Below are positions 52,372 to 60,931 of a stretch of 64,000 bases of DNA, piece after piece. The notes under the pieces are model-generated. The model searched no databases, was not told the origin of the DNA, and saw only the letters and a program-made list of their open reading frames with translations. The stretch lies in the NCBI GenBank assembly GCA_965205845.1, contig CBDBIG010000004.1:1-64000 (forward strand), given 5' to 3'. Position numbers and translations under genes: made by a program. The stretch's first letter is position 1. Every line of letters starts with the position of its first letter. The stretch comes from CBDBIG01 sp965205845 [NCBI: bacterium]. Lineage in GTDB: Bacteria > SAR324.

Positions 52372-53265
52372 TTATTCTTGGCGTGTGCAAGTTTGGAGCA
52401 AGCCTGCAACCGCACGAATGGGGTTTAACCGATTTAAAGCGTAAAGATGAATGCCTTGCACACCTTCATCACATAAGGTTTCTATCTGCTTGAGTGCGTA
52501 CTCCAATCCAAATTGCGCGGCACTTTTTGCCTGATGTGCATAACGTTCTAAACCGTTTAGTAGGGGGGGCGCAACCTGAACACCGCACATTTTTGCAAAG
52601 CGGTTCATTTGTTTGCTTGAAAGCGCGGGAAGCACCCCCGCCACCACAGGAATATCCACTTTTTCTTTGGATAAATCATCGCGCCATTTTAAAAAAAAGC
52701 GGTTTTCTGTAAAAAACTGAGACACGATAAACTCTCCCCCAGCACGTACTTTTTCAATTTGGTGCTGAAGTGAGGCCTGATAGTTTGTCGCCTCAATGTG
52801 TCCTTCTGGGTATCCCGCCACGCCGATTCCAAACGGGCTGTGTTTGCGCAAGTAATGTACCAAATCAAGGGCATAAGCAAATCCCCCTTTTGGTGTGATA
52901 AATTGGGCGATGCCCTGGGGGATATCGCCACGTAACGCCATGATGTTTTCGACACCCGCTTGTTGCAAAGCACTCAGCAAAGCATCAACCTCTTTTTTTG
53001 AATGTGAAACGCAGGTTAAATGTGCCAATACTGCACGGGGCAGGTTTTGTTTTTGAAACAAATCGGCAAGCATGCGGCATATTTCGAGGGTGCCATTTTG
53101 TGACCCGCCGCCCGCGCCGTATGTTACACTGATAAAGCGAAGGTTTTGTGCTATAATTTTGGGCAGGTTATCGCGCAAAGCCTGCTGGGCAACTTTCGCT
53201 CTGGGGGGGTAGAGTTCGACGGAAAAAACGACTTGACCAGGGGTGTAAAAATGAGCGATGCGCAT
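52372..53265 (-). CDS. metF: Methylenetetrahydrofolate reductase
   Basis: Makes 5-methyl-THF for methionine synthesis with FAD and NAD(P)H. 297 aa from ATG 53265 (a TTG one codon upstream is also in frame). Motifs: FSVELYPPRA, FISVTYGAGGGSQNGTLE, VLAHLTCVSHSKKEV, NIMALRGDIPQG, FGIGVAGYPEGHIEA, FIVSQFFTENRFFLKW and the end LYALNRLNPIRAV. All conserved FAD and folate residues appear present. It is separated from tauD by about 120 bases. Confidence 0.95.
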   Translation of the reverse strand: MRIAHFYTPGQVVFSVELYPPRAKVAQQALRDNLPKIIAQNLRFISVTYGAGGGSQNGTLEICRMLADLFQKQNLPRAVLAHLTCVSHSKKEVDALLSALQQAGVENIMALRGDIPQGIAQFITPKGGFAYALDLVHYLRKHSPFGIGVAGYPEGHIEATNYQASLQHQIEKVRAGGEFIVSQFFTENRFFLKWRDDLSKEKVDIPVVAGVLPALSSKQMNRFAKMCGVQVAPPLLNGLERYAHQAKSAAQFGLEYALKQIETLCDEGVQGIHLYALNRLNPIRAVAGLLQTCTRQE

Positions 53266-53268
53266 CAA

Positions 53269-53831
53269 ACTTTAAGTTAACGAGGTTGAAATGGGTGTAA
53301 AAGGGCGGGGTTATAAAGATGTGCATCAAGACAAAACGAGGGTTCTTTTGGGCTCAAAAAACCCGCTATTTTTGCCGTAGACAATTCCTATAAGAAGCCG
53401 TTTTAAAACGCAAGTGCCCTACGCCTTTCCCACCATGGTTTCATGGGTATAGGGATTTCGACGGAACGGTGCAAAAAGGCATAAACCAATAGCATGTAAA
53501 AGCAGGTAAAAGATTGACTTGTGAACCCTATTTTAATTAGCATGGTGCAGGTCTGGTGCGTTTTGTGGGACGTAAATTTTGCTTACATGGACCCTTTAGA
53601 GTGTTGATGAAACGCTAGCCGGCCGCAACGCCGTGTATGCCTTGGGCTGCACGGATTACCCCGCTTGCGGGTTGATTTTAGCCTAAATTTGAGCAAGCGA
53701 CGATCTTTAAAAAAATCATCCATGGAGGGTATGAGGCGTTTTTATGCTTACGCACGCATAAACATAGAAAAGCCTTGTGATTATAGTGTAGAAAAGCACA
53801 CACAATTAACGAGAGAAGCCTTATTTCTACC
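53269..53831. other. Divergent intergenic region between metF and the LysM gene
   Basis: No gene seen. It must contain promoters for both directions. I compared the metF leader with known SAM/SAH riboswitch layouts by eye and saw no match. Several short frames have no support. Confidence 0.4.
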
Positions 53832-54962
53832 ATGGATAAACAAGCACCACCAAATGCAACTCCGCCAGTACCACCCAAACAGGGTGCTTCACCGTTGCGG
53901 TTTGCCAACCCTCCCCCCCTTGAGGCGCATTCCCCTAAACTCAATCACAGAGCTAGCCCTTTGCATGTGCGCGCACAACAGCAGCATCAAAACAACGACC
54001 TGCAAGAAGATTATCTCATGCATAACCCCCGGAGCAAAGGGGTGTGGTGGCGTGTTAAGCGTGGGTTTTCAAGTTTAAAAAAGCCTTGTTTGTATGGGTT
54101 TTTGGTTTTGTTGATGGGTGGTGCGGTGTTTACTTATGCCAAAACCGATTTTTCGGATTTTTACGTAGCCTATCAACCCGTGGCCTTGTCTGCTCGTACC
54201 CAGTCGGCAGCCGTGGTGTCCTCTGAAAGCCAAGAGGCAAAAGTGCCAGAAGTCGAGGCGGCCGTGACCGAAAAACGGGCAAACCCCTCCACACCACAGC
54301 AAGCAAACCCACCCCCACAGGCGGCGAAAACCCCAAAAGAAGGCTCGTTTTTTACTCGGCTGTTTTCGGATTCCCCAAAGCAGGGTGCCACACCCACGCC
54401 CCAAGTGACACCAAATGCCCCACCAAACGCTACGGCAAGCGTTCGCATCAAAGCCAATCGCTATGGTGCCATTGATGGCGACTATACCCATAAAGGGGGT
54501 AGGCATCGTGTTTCCCCTCAAGAAACCCTCTGGCGGATTTCTGATCTGTGGTACCTCGATGCGCAGCTGTGGCCCAACATCTACCGCAATAACCTTTCGC
54601 TTATTACAGACCCTGATGAATTAAGGATTGGATGGGAGTTGCACGTACCTGGTTTAGAAGGTTCGCCCACCGCATTAACCCTAACCGATCGAAAAAATAT
54701 TGCAGATGGCTATGTGCATGCTTACCTTGCCTATTCTGCCAAAAATGCACCCATGAGCGTGTTTTTTTTATGGGCAGCACAAGAGCACGACCCAACGGTA
54801 AAAAAGCGCTTTCGAGATCAAGTCGATGAAGCCGATTACCGCGCAAAGCCAAACAATTTTGGTGAGCAATGGGATAAACTAAGCATGCGATCCTATAACC
54901 CAGCAGCGTGGGAAAAGCATGTGATTAACCCCGTTTCTTCTGCTAACACGCTTAAGCACTAA
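53832..54962 (+). CDS. Membrane-anchored LysM-domain protein
   Basis: 376 aa. A Pro/Asn-rich cytoplasmic N-terminus (about 75 residues) is followed by a membrane segment (LYGFLVLLMGGAVFTYA), an Ala/Pro/Gln-rich linker, and a LysM-like domain (HRVSPQETLWRISDLWYLDAQLWPNIYRNN, near 225-255, with ELRIGWELHVP). A helical C-terminal part follows. It would span the inner membrane and touch peptidoglycan. The last 50 codons are repeated downstream by a 196-bp tandem duplication. It probably acts with the amidase gene next to it. Confidence 0.75.
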   Translation: MDKQAPPNATPPVPPKQGASPLRFANPPPLEAHSPKLNHRASPLHVRAQQQHQNNDLQEDYLMHNPRSKGVWWRVKRGFSSLKKPCLYGFLVLLMGGAVFTYAKTDFSDFYVAYQPVALSARTQSAAVVSSESQEAKVPEVEAAVTEKRANPSTPQQANPPPQAAKTPKEGSFFTRLFSDSPKQGATPTPQVTPNAPPNATASVRIKANRYGAIDGDYTHKGGRHRVSPQETLWRISDLWYLDAQLWPNIYRNNLSLITDPDELRIGWELHVPGLEGSPTALTLTDRKNIADGYVHAYLAYSAKNAPMSVFFLWAAQEHDPTVKKRFRDQVDEADYRAKPNNFGEQWDKLSMRSYNPAAWEKHVINPVSSANTLKH

Positions 54963-55200
54963 CCATCTTTTCCCTTAAATCGTGCATGCGTGTTGCACAA
55001 AACATCTTCGAGATCAAGTCGATGAAGCCGATTATCGCGCAAAGCCAAACAATTTTGATGAGCAATGGGATAAACTAAGCATGCGATCCTATAACCCGGC
55101 AGCGTGGGAAAAGCATGTGATTAACCCCGTTTCTTCTGCTAACACGCTTAAGCACTAACCATCTTTTCCCTTAAATCGTGCATGCGTGTTGCACAAAACA
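54811..55200 (+). repeat. 196-bp tandem duplication across the LysM gene end and amidase start
   Basis: Copy one (54811-55006) and copy two (55007-55200) differ at only a few bases. Each copy carries the final 50 or so codons of the LysM gene, its stop, and the ATGCGTGTTGCACAAAACA start of the amidase frame. In copy two the coding part has no start and is a dead fragment, while its end gives the actual amidase start at 55182. Copy one therefore holds an abortive amidase start at 54986. Confidence 0.95.
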
Positions 55201-57011
55201 CCGTGATTAAGATGCCCCTGGGTTCAAGCTTTGAGTCTCGGTTTGCCAAGGAGGGCATGTTGCATCGGCTGATACTCACAGCATTGGTTTTTTGTGTTTG
55301 TTGGGGCGTTGGCTTTGGCGGCGGTGCGTATTCACAAAAAAGAACACCTCATCGTGCCTCTCGAACCAGCCAAGGTGTGGTTAGCTTTTTCTTTTCTGGC
55401 GAGAAACGTCAGGTACAATGGAAGAACGGGGTTATTACGGTAGGGGTTTTTCCGCGTGCAAATGAAGGCTATCTTGAACTTTCTGCACGGGTAATTGGCC
55501 ACCGTGGGTATGCCGACAAGGTGGCAAAATTGAATGCCAAAAAGCCTTTATGGCAAGAAAGAGCCATTTGGTTTTTGTTGAGTTGGTTGCCCTTAAAGCA
55601 GCAAGGGGATGCTTTGCGGGCATTACATCCTGAGGATGGACTCACGGAAAAAGGTTGGACACATACCACTGCTTATTCTCAAGAAAGCCTCTCTCAATTG
55701 GCTGAAGCATATATTGGGGATGTAGGTCGTGTCCCCTCACTGGCCAAGTTTAATGGCATCACCAATCCCAACGTGCTGCGCCTTGGTAGGCAAATTCATA
55801 TCCCTTTAACGTGGTTGCAAGCGGGCTTGCGCCTCACGCCAACGCGGCTCAAAAAACCCTTACGCTTTTTGCATGACAAGCAAGGCAAACAGTTTGCCCT
55901 TTACACACTGCGCACTGGCGATACGCTATACTCCGTGGTGCTACGCTTTACAGACCGTGAGCGTGCAAAAGAGATTAATCGCCTGGCGCATCTGCTCGCC
56001 AAAGCAAATGGGTTTCCCTCGGTGCGTATGGTATTTGCTGGGCGTAGCATCCGCATTCCTTTGGAATGGATTGCTGAAGTGTATTACCATCACCTTGCTC
56101 CAAAAAAAACTGCATCCCCCCCCCTTCGAAAGGCGTTGGTCCGCAAGCCAATCCCCCCCAAACCCAAAGCACGCAAATCTCAAAAAGCACCTAGCAAGCG
56201 GGTTGTGCAGCCATTGCACGTTATCCTCGACCCAGGGCATGGTGGTGTTGACCCTGGAACGGTTTATAAAAAGCCCCATGTTATTGAACATGAAGTGGTG
56301 TACGACATTACCTTGCGCTTGAAAATTTTGCTGGAAAAAAAGCGGGCAAAAGTGTACATTACCGTTCAAGATCCCAGGCAAAAAAATCCACTTCGCAACA
56401 TTGTACATGCCCGTTTAGGTGCTGAGCGCATTGCCGTCAATCCGCCTTACGTTTTGCATTCTGCAAACGTTGGTGTCAATATGCGCGTGTACCTGATCAA
56501 CGCCCTGTATCGTAGACTACGCAAACGGGGCGTTGCCAAAAACAATGTTATATTGCTTAGCCTGCATGGGGATGCATTGGCAGCCAGCCTACGCGGTGCA
56601 ATGATTTATTTCCCCGATTACCGCTTGCGTCATGAAGAATTTGCCCCGCAAAATGGACCTTACCACCTGCGCAAAGAAGCCATACCTCGGGTGATTCGCT
56701 TTGACTATCTGGAAAACCAGATCGCCCATCGCCTCAGCCATCGTTTTGCAAAGCACCTGGCAGCCACCCTTCGCAAGGAAGGGCTCGCGATCAATCGGCG
56801 CAAACCCATCCGCTCTTTTTACTACCGCCAAGGGGAACGTACCTTGCCCGCAGTGTTGCGCTATAGCCGCGTGCCAATCTCTGTTTTAATCGAAGTGGCC
56901 AATTTGAATAACCCCCACGACCGCCAAGCCATGCTCAGTGCGGCCACGCGTCAACGGACCGCCCACATTTTGGCAAAAGCACTGTTACATTATCGGGAAA
57001 AAAAAGGATGA
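55182..57011 (+). CDS. N-acetylmuramoyl-L-alanine amidase (Amidase_3) with LysM-type region
   Basis: Cuts stem peptides from peptidoglycan, needed for cell separation. 609 aa. A membrane or signal segment is near residues 28-50 (LILTALVFCVCWGVGF); ATG 55257 before it may be the true start. The middle has LysM-like stretches (YTLRTGDTLYSVVLRF, LRLGRQIHIPLTW). The zinc amidase domain begins VILDPGHGGVDPGTV, with NNVILLSLHGDA (His) and ISVLIEVANLNNP (catalytic Glu). A basic Lys/Pro linker separates the parts. Its 3' end is tandemly duplicated (92 bp). Confidence 0.9.
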   Translation: MRVAQNTVIKMPLGSSFESRFAKEGMLHRLILTALVFCVCWGVGFGGGAYSQKRTPHRASRTSQGVVSFFFSGEKRQVQWKNGVITVGVFPRANEGYLELSARVIGHRGYADKVAKLNAKKPLWQERAIWFLLSWLPLKQQGDALRALHPEDGLTEKGWTHTTAYSQESLSQLAEAYIGDVGRVPSLAKFNGITNPNVLRLGRQIHIPLTWLQAGLRLTPTRLKKPLRFLHDKQGKQFALYTLRTGDTLYSVVLRFTDRERAKEINRLAHLLAKANGFPSVRMVFAGRSIRIPLEWIAEVYYHHLAPKKTASPPLRKALVRKPIPPKPKARKSQKAPSKRVVQPLHVILDPGHGGVDPGTVYKKPHVIEHEVVYDITLRLKILLEKKRAKVYITVQDPRQKNPLRNIVHARLGAERIAVNPPYVLHSANVGVNMRVYLINALYRRLRKRGVAKNNVILLSLHGDALAASLRGAMIYFPDYRLRHEEFAPQNGPYHLRKEAIPRVIRFDYLENQIAHRLSHRFAKHLAATLRKEGLAINRRKPIRSFYYRQGERTLPAVLRYSRVPISVLIEVANLNNPHDRQAMLSAATRQRTAHILAKALLHYREKKG

Positions 57012-57120
57012 CACGGTTGGCTTTGTTCGGTGCGCCCACGCGTCAACGGACCGCCCGCATCCTGGCAAAAGCATCGTTACATTATCGGAAAAAAAATGAC
57101 ACTGTTTGCTTTGTTTTACA
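56938..57120 (+). repeat. 92-bp tandem duplication at the amidase gene end
   Basis: Copy one (56938-57029) holds the last 25 codons and stop; copy two (57030-57120) repeats this with about 10 changes, including loss of some A. The shared GCGTCAACGGACCGCCC and ACATTATCGG blocks make the match certain. The second copy is non-coding. Confidence 0.85.
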
Positions 57121-57201
57121 ACCTGCAACAAAGGGTTTACGCCACCCTTGATTCATGGTGTTAAGTCCTTCATTTAAAAACCTGTTTTATGGCATAAAAC
57201 C

Positions 57202-58686
57202 ATGACCCACCCACCAACCCTACGACTTTACAACACCCTTACCCGTCAAAAACAGCCCTTTATGCCCCAAAATACGGCGATGGTGCAGATGTACACCTGT
57301 GGGCCAACGGTATATGCCCCCGCACACGTTGGCAATTTGCGGAGTTATATTTTCCCCGATGTACTCAAGCGCCTGTTTTGGGCGCGTGGCTGGCAAGTAA
57401 AGCACGTAATTAACATTACCGATGTGGGGCACCTGACATCAGATGCAGATGAGGGGGAGGACAAGCTCGAGTGGGCCGCACGGGAAGAAGAATGCTCTGC
57501 TTGGGAGATTGCAGCCGCGTGCACGGCATGTTTTTTAAACGATTTACAACGGTTAAGCATTGAGGAAGCCAGTGTATACCCCAAGGCAACCGATCACATT
57601 ACAGAGCAAATCGACTTAATTCAACGCTTGGAGAAAAAGGGCTTTACCTACCAAACCACAGACGGTGTGTACTACAACACCACGCGTTTTTCGGGCTACG
57701 GAAAAATGGCCCAACTCAATACCAAAGGAATGCGTGAGGGAATGCGCGTAAATATGGGCGAAAAAAGGCATAAAACCGACTTTGCCTTATGGAAGTTTTG
57801 TCCCAGCGGTAGCACGCGCCAAATGGAATGGGATAGTCCCTGGGGAAAAGGATTTCCTGGGTGGCATGTTGAATGTTCTGCAATGGCGATGAAGCACCTA
57901 AGTAAAACGCTCGATGTGCATACGGGTGGGGTCGACCACATTCCCGTGCATCATACCAACGAAATTGCGCAATCTGAAGGTGCAACCAACAAGCCCTTTG
58001 TACGCTTTTGGCTACACGGCCAGTTTTTAACGCTGGAAAAAGAACAGCGCATGGGAAAATCCAAAGGGAATTTTTTGATACTTGATGACCTGATTTCCCG
58101 AGGGATCGAGCCCCTTGCCTTCCGTTATTTGGCATTAAACACCCATTACCGCCAGTTTTTGCAATTTACATGGCCCGCCTTGCAAGCAGCACAAACGGCA
58201 TTACAGGGCTTGCGCAAATTGGCAGCCACACTACAAGCCAAAGGCGTTGATGTGGAGGAAACCCATGGGCAAGCGCAACGCATTAGCGCTACCTTTGAAT
58301 GGGTGAACGAAGGTTTAAAAACCAGTGAGGCAAGCCGTGCCTTTATTCAAGCCTTGTGTGATGACCTTAACACGCCAAAAGCATTAGGCATTTTGTGGGC
58401 TGCCTTGCGTACAAAAGGGGAGGGGCGGATTCCCGAGAAGCGGATATTGCTTCAACTCACCCAGGTGCTATTGGGGCTGAAGGTATTTCAACAACCAGCA
58501 CAAAAAAAAATGGAAGTACAACCCATTGCCAATCCGATTCAAGCCCTTGCCCAAGAGCGTTGGCAGGCAAAATTGGATAAAGATTTTACCAAGGCAGACG
58601 CCTTGCGTGCCGCACTGCTTGAGGCAGGCTATAAGGTGAAGGATACCCGCGATGGGTATGAACTGGCTGCTCATAAACCGTTATAA
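57202..58686 (+). CDS. cysS: Cysteinyl-tRNA synthetase
   Basis: Charges tRNA-Cys. 494 aa. The HIGH motif is HVGN in CGPTVYAPAHVGNLRSYI; the KMSKS motif is MGKSKGN in EQRMGKSKGNFLILDDL. Zinc ligands: Cys in MYTCGPT, Cys/His in GWHVECSAMAMKH. The family segment DVHTGGVDHIPVHHTNEIAQSE is complete. The C-terminal DALR domain has LDKDFTKADALR. The start ATG 57202 has no clear ribosome binding site (CATAAAACC). Convergent with rlpA. Confidence 0.96.
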   Translation: MTHPPTLRLYNTLTRQKQPFMPQNTAMVQMYTCGPTVYAPAHVGNLRSYIFPDVLKRLFWARGWQVKHVINITDVGHLTSDADEGEDKLEWAAREEECSAWEIAAACTACFLNDLQRLSIEEASVYPKATDHITEQIDLIQRLEKKGFTYQTTDGVYYNTTRFSGYGKMAQLNTKGMREGMRVNMGEKRHKTDFALWKFCPSGSTRQMEWDSPWGKGFPGWHVECSAMAMKHLSKTLDVHTGGVDHIPVHHTNEIAQSEGATNKPFVRFWLHGQFLTLEKEQRMGKSKGNFLILDDLISRGIEPLAFRYLALNTHYRQFLQFTWPALQAAQTALQGLRKLAATLQAKGVDVEETHGQAQRISATFEWVNEGLKTSEASRAFIQALCDDLNTPKALGILWAALRTKGEGRIPEKRILLQLTQVLLGLKVFQQPAQKKMEVQPIANPIQALAQERWQAKLDKDFTKADALRAALLEAGYKVKDTRDGYELAAHKPL

Positions 58687-58755
58687 GGCACCTTGTGGTT
58701 GGCCAGGTTTACAAACGGCCTTAACAAAAGCGGATTGCCCAAAACTTGGCGGGCA

Positions 58756-59718
58756 TTACTTTCTGCGGCGCCTCACCAAGGGGCGAAAGCCTGCATCACG
58801 TAAGCGGCGTGCCGTCCATTCCGCACGCCTGCTCTGTTTAAACGGCTTGCTTAGCACAGCGTGCTCACCTGTTGGGCGTTCTTCGAGTTGCCATGCAACC
58901 GTGGGATGCAGCTTATTCACAGCAATCAATGTCTCATTGGCAGTTTGTAACCTGCGGTGTGCGGAAACTTGTACCACATACTGTTGATAGGGCACCAAGC
59001 CCTCGCTCCAGTTGATATTGTTAGGCCACTTTAATACCTGAATGCACACGGGGATCGACCCAGGCCCAATCATTTTTAGCATTTCGGCAGCTTTGCGCGA
59101 TAAGTCTAGAATGCGCCGCCGTTTGTAGGGTCCGCGATCATTGATACGCACGCGTACCCGCAGGCCGTTATTTAAATTTTGCACCTCAATCCAGGTGTTC
59201 ATAGGCAAACTGAGGTGCGCTGCTGTAAGACCGTATTGGTCATACACCTCACCATTGGCTGTGTTTTTACCGTGAAATTTAGGGCCGTACCACGATGCCA
59301 TCCCCCGCAGTTCGGCAGAAATGCTCTCAAAACCTGGGAGATTCGGCTTGTTTACGGCATCTTGACCAAAACTACTGCCACAATTTGGATGGGTTGAGCG
59401 CCATGCGCCAGAAGGATTGCGAATATCCAATTGGGCGATGGGTTCTTGGGGATAGGCACGCTTGCGTGGGTGATGCGCTGTGTCAAGGCGCTCTATTTTG
59501 CGCAAAATACCGCGTACCAGGCGCTCCTCGTGGGTGTTCCCTTGGCTGGGTTTGGCAAAAGGCGTGTGTGCGGCAATGTTTTGTGGATTCGAGCGCTCAT
59601 GGGTACTCTGCTCAGGGCGAACTGGGGTGAGGCTACACCCTGTGATTCCCGCGAGCAGGAAACCTCCTAGGAATTTTGCGCACCAAGTGCGGCTTAAAAA
59701 ATAAGTGTGTATCTTCAT
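58756..59718 (-). CDS. rlpA: Septal ring lytic transglycosylase RlpA-like lipoprotein
   Basis: 320 aa lipoprotein (lipobox GITGC near residue 28). The double-psi beta-barrel domain is typical of RlpA: GMASWYGPKFHGKNTANGEVYD, YGLTAAHLSLPMNTWIEV, RVRVRINDRGPYKRRRILDLS with the catalytic Asp. The C-terminal part has a SPOR-like pattern (YVVQVSAHRRLQTANETL, WTARRLRDAGFRPLV). It acts on denuded glycan strands at the septum in relatives. It fits with the amidase and MltD-like genes in this window. Confidence 0.9.
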   Translation of the reverse strand: MKIHTYFLSRTWCAKFLGGFLLAGITGCSLTPVRPEQSTHERSNPQNIAAHTPFAKPSQGNTHEERLVRGILRKIERLDTAHHPRKRAYPQEPIAQLDIRNPSGAWRSTHPNCGSSFGQDAVNKPNLPGFESISAELRGMASWYGPKFHGKNTANGEVYDQYGLTAAHLSLPMNTWIEVQNLNNGLRVRVRINDRGPYKRRRILDLSRKAAEMLKMIGPGSIPVCIQVLKWPNNINWSEGLVPYQQYVVQVSAHRRLQTANETLIAVNKLHPTVAWQLEERPTGEHAVLSKPFKQSRRAEWTARRLRDAGFRPLVRRRRK

Positions 59719-60091
59719 GCAGGCGATATGCGCAAAAATACCTCCTTAAATGAGGTATCCTACGCGTTTCGGCGTCCAATGCCTGCGGGTCTCCTTTCAT
59801 ACTGCAATAAAGGCCTCTTATTTTCCAATGGCCTTTGAGTGTTTGAGCAAATCGTTTTAAACCATAGGGATTGAAAACGCTCTCATCGTATTTGAACGCA
59901 AAGGCGCAAAAAAGGCCCTCCCTCCCATAAAAAACCAACCGGTTCTATGCAACGAAAGAAAGCCTTTTTTCCATGCACCACCTTCGTTCGACTATGAGGA
60001 GCGGTGCCTCCATGGCAGTCAGTACACCTTCCATGGCATACTATCAAGGCGACAGATTGCACATATATCAAGCAATAACAATGCCAAAACT
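59719..60091. other. Intergenic region between tupA and rlpA
   Basis: No gene found. Both flanking genes are on the minus strand, so the region holds the end of the tup unit and the rlpA promoter. I see no strong hairpin with T run. Confidence 0.4.
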
Positions 60092-60931
60092 TTATCTAAT
60101 GGGGGTGAACACGCTTTTTTTGTTGATTTTAAAATTAGCAATGGCATCGTGCCCCTCGGCAGAGGTGAGCCACTGGGCAAATGTTTGTGCCAAGGGGTAT
60201 TGAACATGTGGAAACACTTTTGGGTTGACGAGGCTTAAGGTGTACACGTTGTGAAAGTGTGTATCCTTGGTATAAAGCACTCGCAAATTCCCTTTGCGCG
60301 GAAAAGCCGCCCAGGTGGCGTTGTCAACCAACAAGTATGCATTCAACCCGACAGCCACGTTGAGGGTAGCCCCCATACCTTGGCCCGTTTCTTTGTACCA
60401 ACTGGGGTGAAACTGAGGTTGGACGGGAAGTGCTTTCCACAACAAACGCTCTTTTTGATGCGTACCGCTTTTGTCCCCACGTGAAACAAAGTGCGCTTTT
60501 GTGTGCGCAATTTTGCTCAAGGCTTCGGTGACATTTTTGCTGTTTTTAATGTTTGCAGGATCCAACTTTGGCCCAGCCAAAACAAAGGTGTTATACATAA
60601 ACGCCTTTTGCCAGTTGGAAAACCCTTTTGCCTTAAATTGCGCTTCGCCTTGCGGATGATGGGTAATCAGCACCTCTAAGTCGCCGCGCGAACCCATGGC
60701 AAGGACGGCACCCGATCCTTGCACCACAGCGTTGACTGCAATCCCTGTTTTTTGGGTAAACCGTGCCAAAAGAGCGCGCAATAGGCCCGAATTTTCAAGG
60801 GAGGTGCTGGAACCAAGGGTCAATTTTTTGGCAGCCTGCGCCAGGTTGGGTTGCATGAAACCCATGGTAAGGGCAAACAAAATGGCCCATAAAATGCGCA
60901 AATGCGCTTGTCTTTTATGACGGGAGTTCAT
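60092..60931 (-). CDS. tupA: Tungstate ABC transporter substrate-binding protein TupA
   Basis: Periplasmic binding protein for tungstate. 279 aa with a signal peptide (ILFALTMGFMQPNLAQA). The oxyanion-binding signature is present: LGSSTSLENSGLLRALLARF at the start of the mature chain, GSGAVLAMGSRGDLEVLITH, and HFVSRGDKSGTHQKERLLW. This matches TupA (TTSTENSGLL, FVSRGDDSGTHKKE) more than ModA or WtpA. Its start overlaps the end of the permease-ATPase gene by 17 bases, so the two are coupled. Likely supplies tungsten to the AOR-family enzyme. Confidence 0.92.
   Translation of the reverse strand: MNSRHKRQAHLRILWAILFALTMGFMQPNLAQAAKKLTLGSSTSLENSGLLRALLARFTQKTGIAVNAVVQGSGAVLAMGSRGDLEVLITHHPQGEAQFKAKGFSNWQKAFMYNTFVLAGPKLDPANIKNSKNVTEALSKIAHTKAHFVSRGDKSGTHQKERLLWKALPVQPQFHPSWYKETGQGMGATLNVAVGLNAYLLVDNATWAAFPRKGNLRVLYTKDTHFHNVYTLSLVNPKVFPHVQYPLAQTFAQWLTSAEGHDAIANFKINKKSVFTPIR

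Noticed and set aside
53269-53560. SAM or SAH riboswitch in the metF leader
   Set aside because: No match by eye to the conserved core of these riboswitches. An Infernal search would be needed to exclude a divergent one.
54963-55181. Separate small gene from the second LysM copy
   Set aside because: It is a duplicated gene end without its own start codon context; treated as a repeat.
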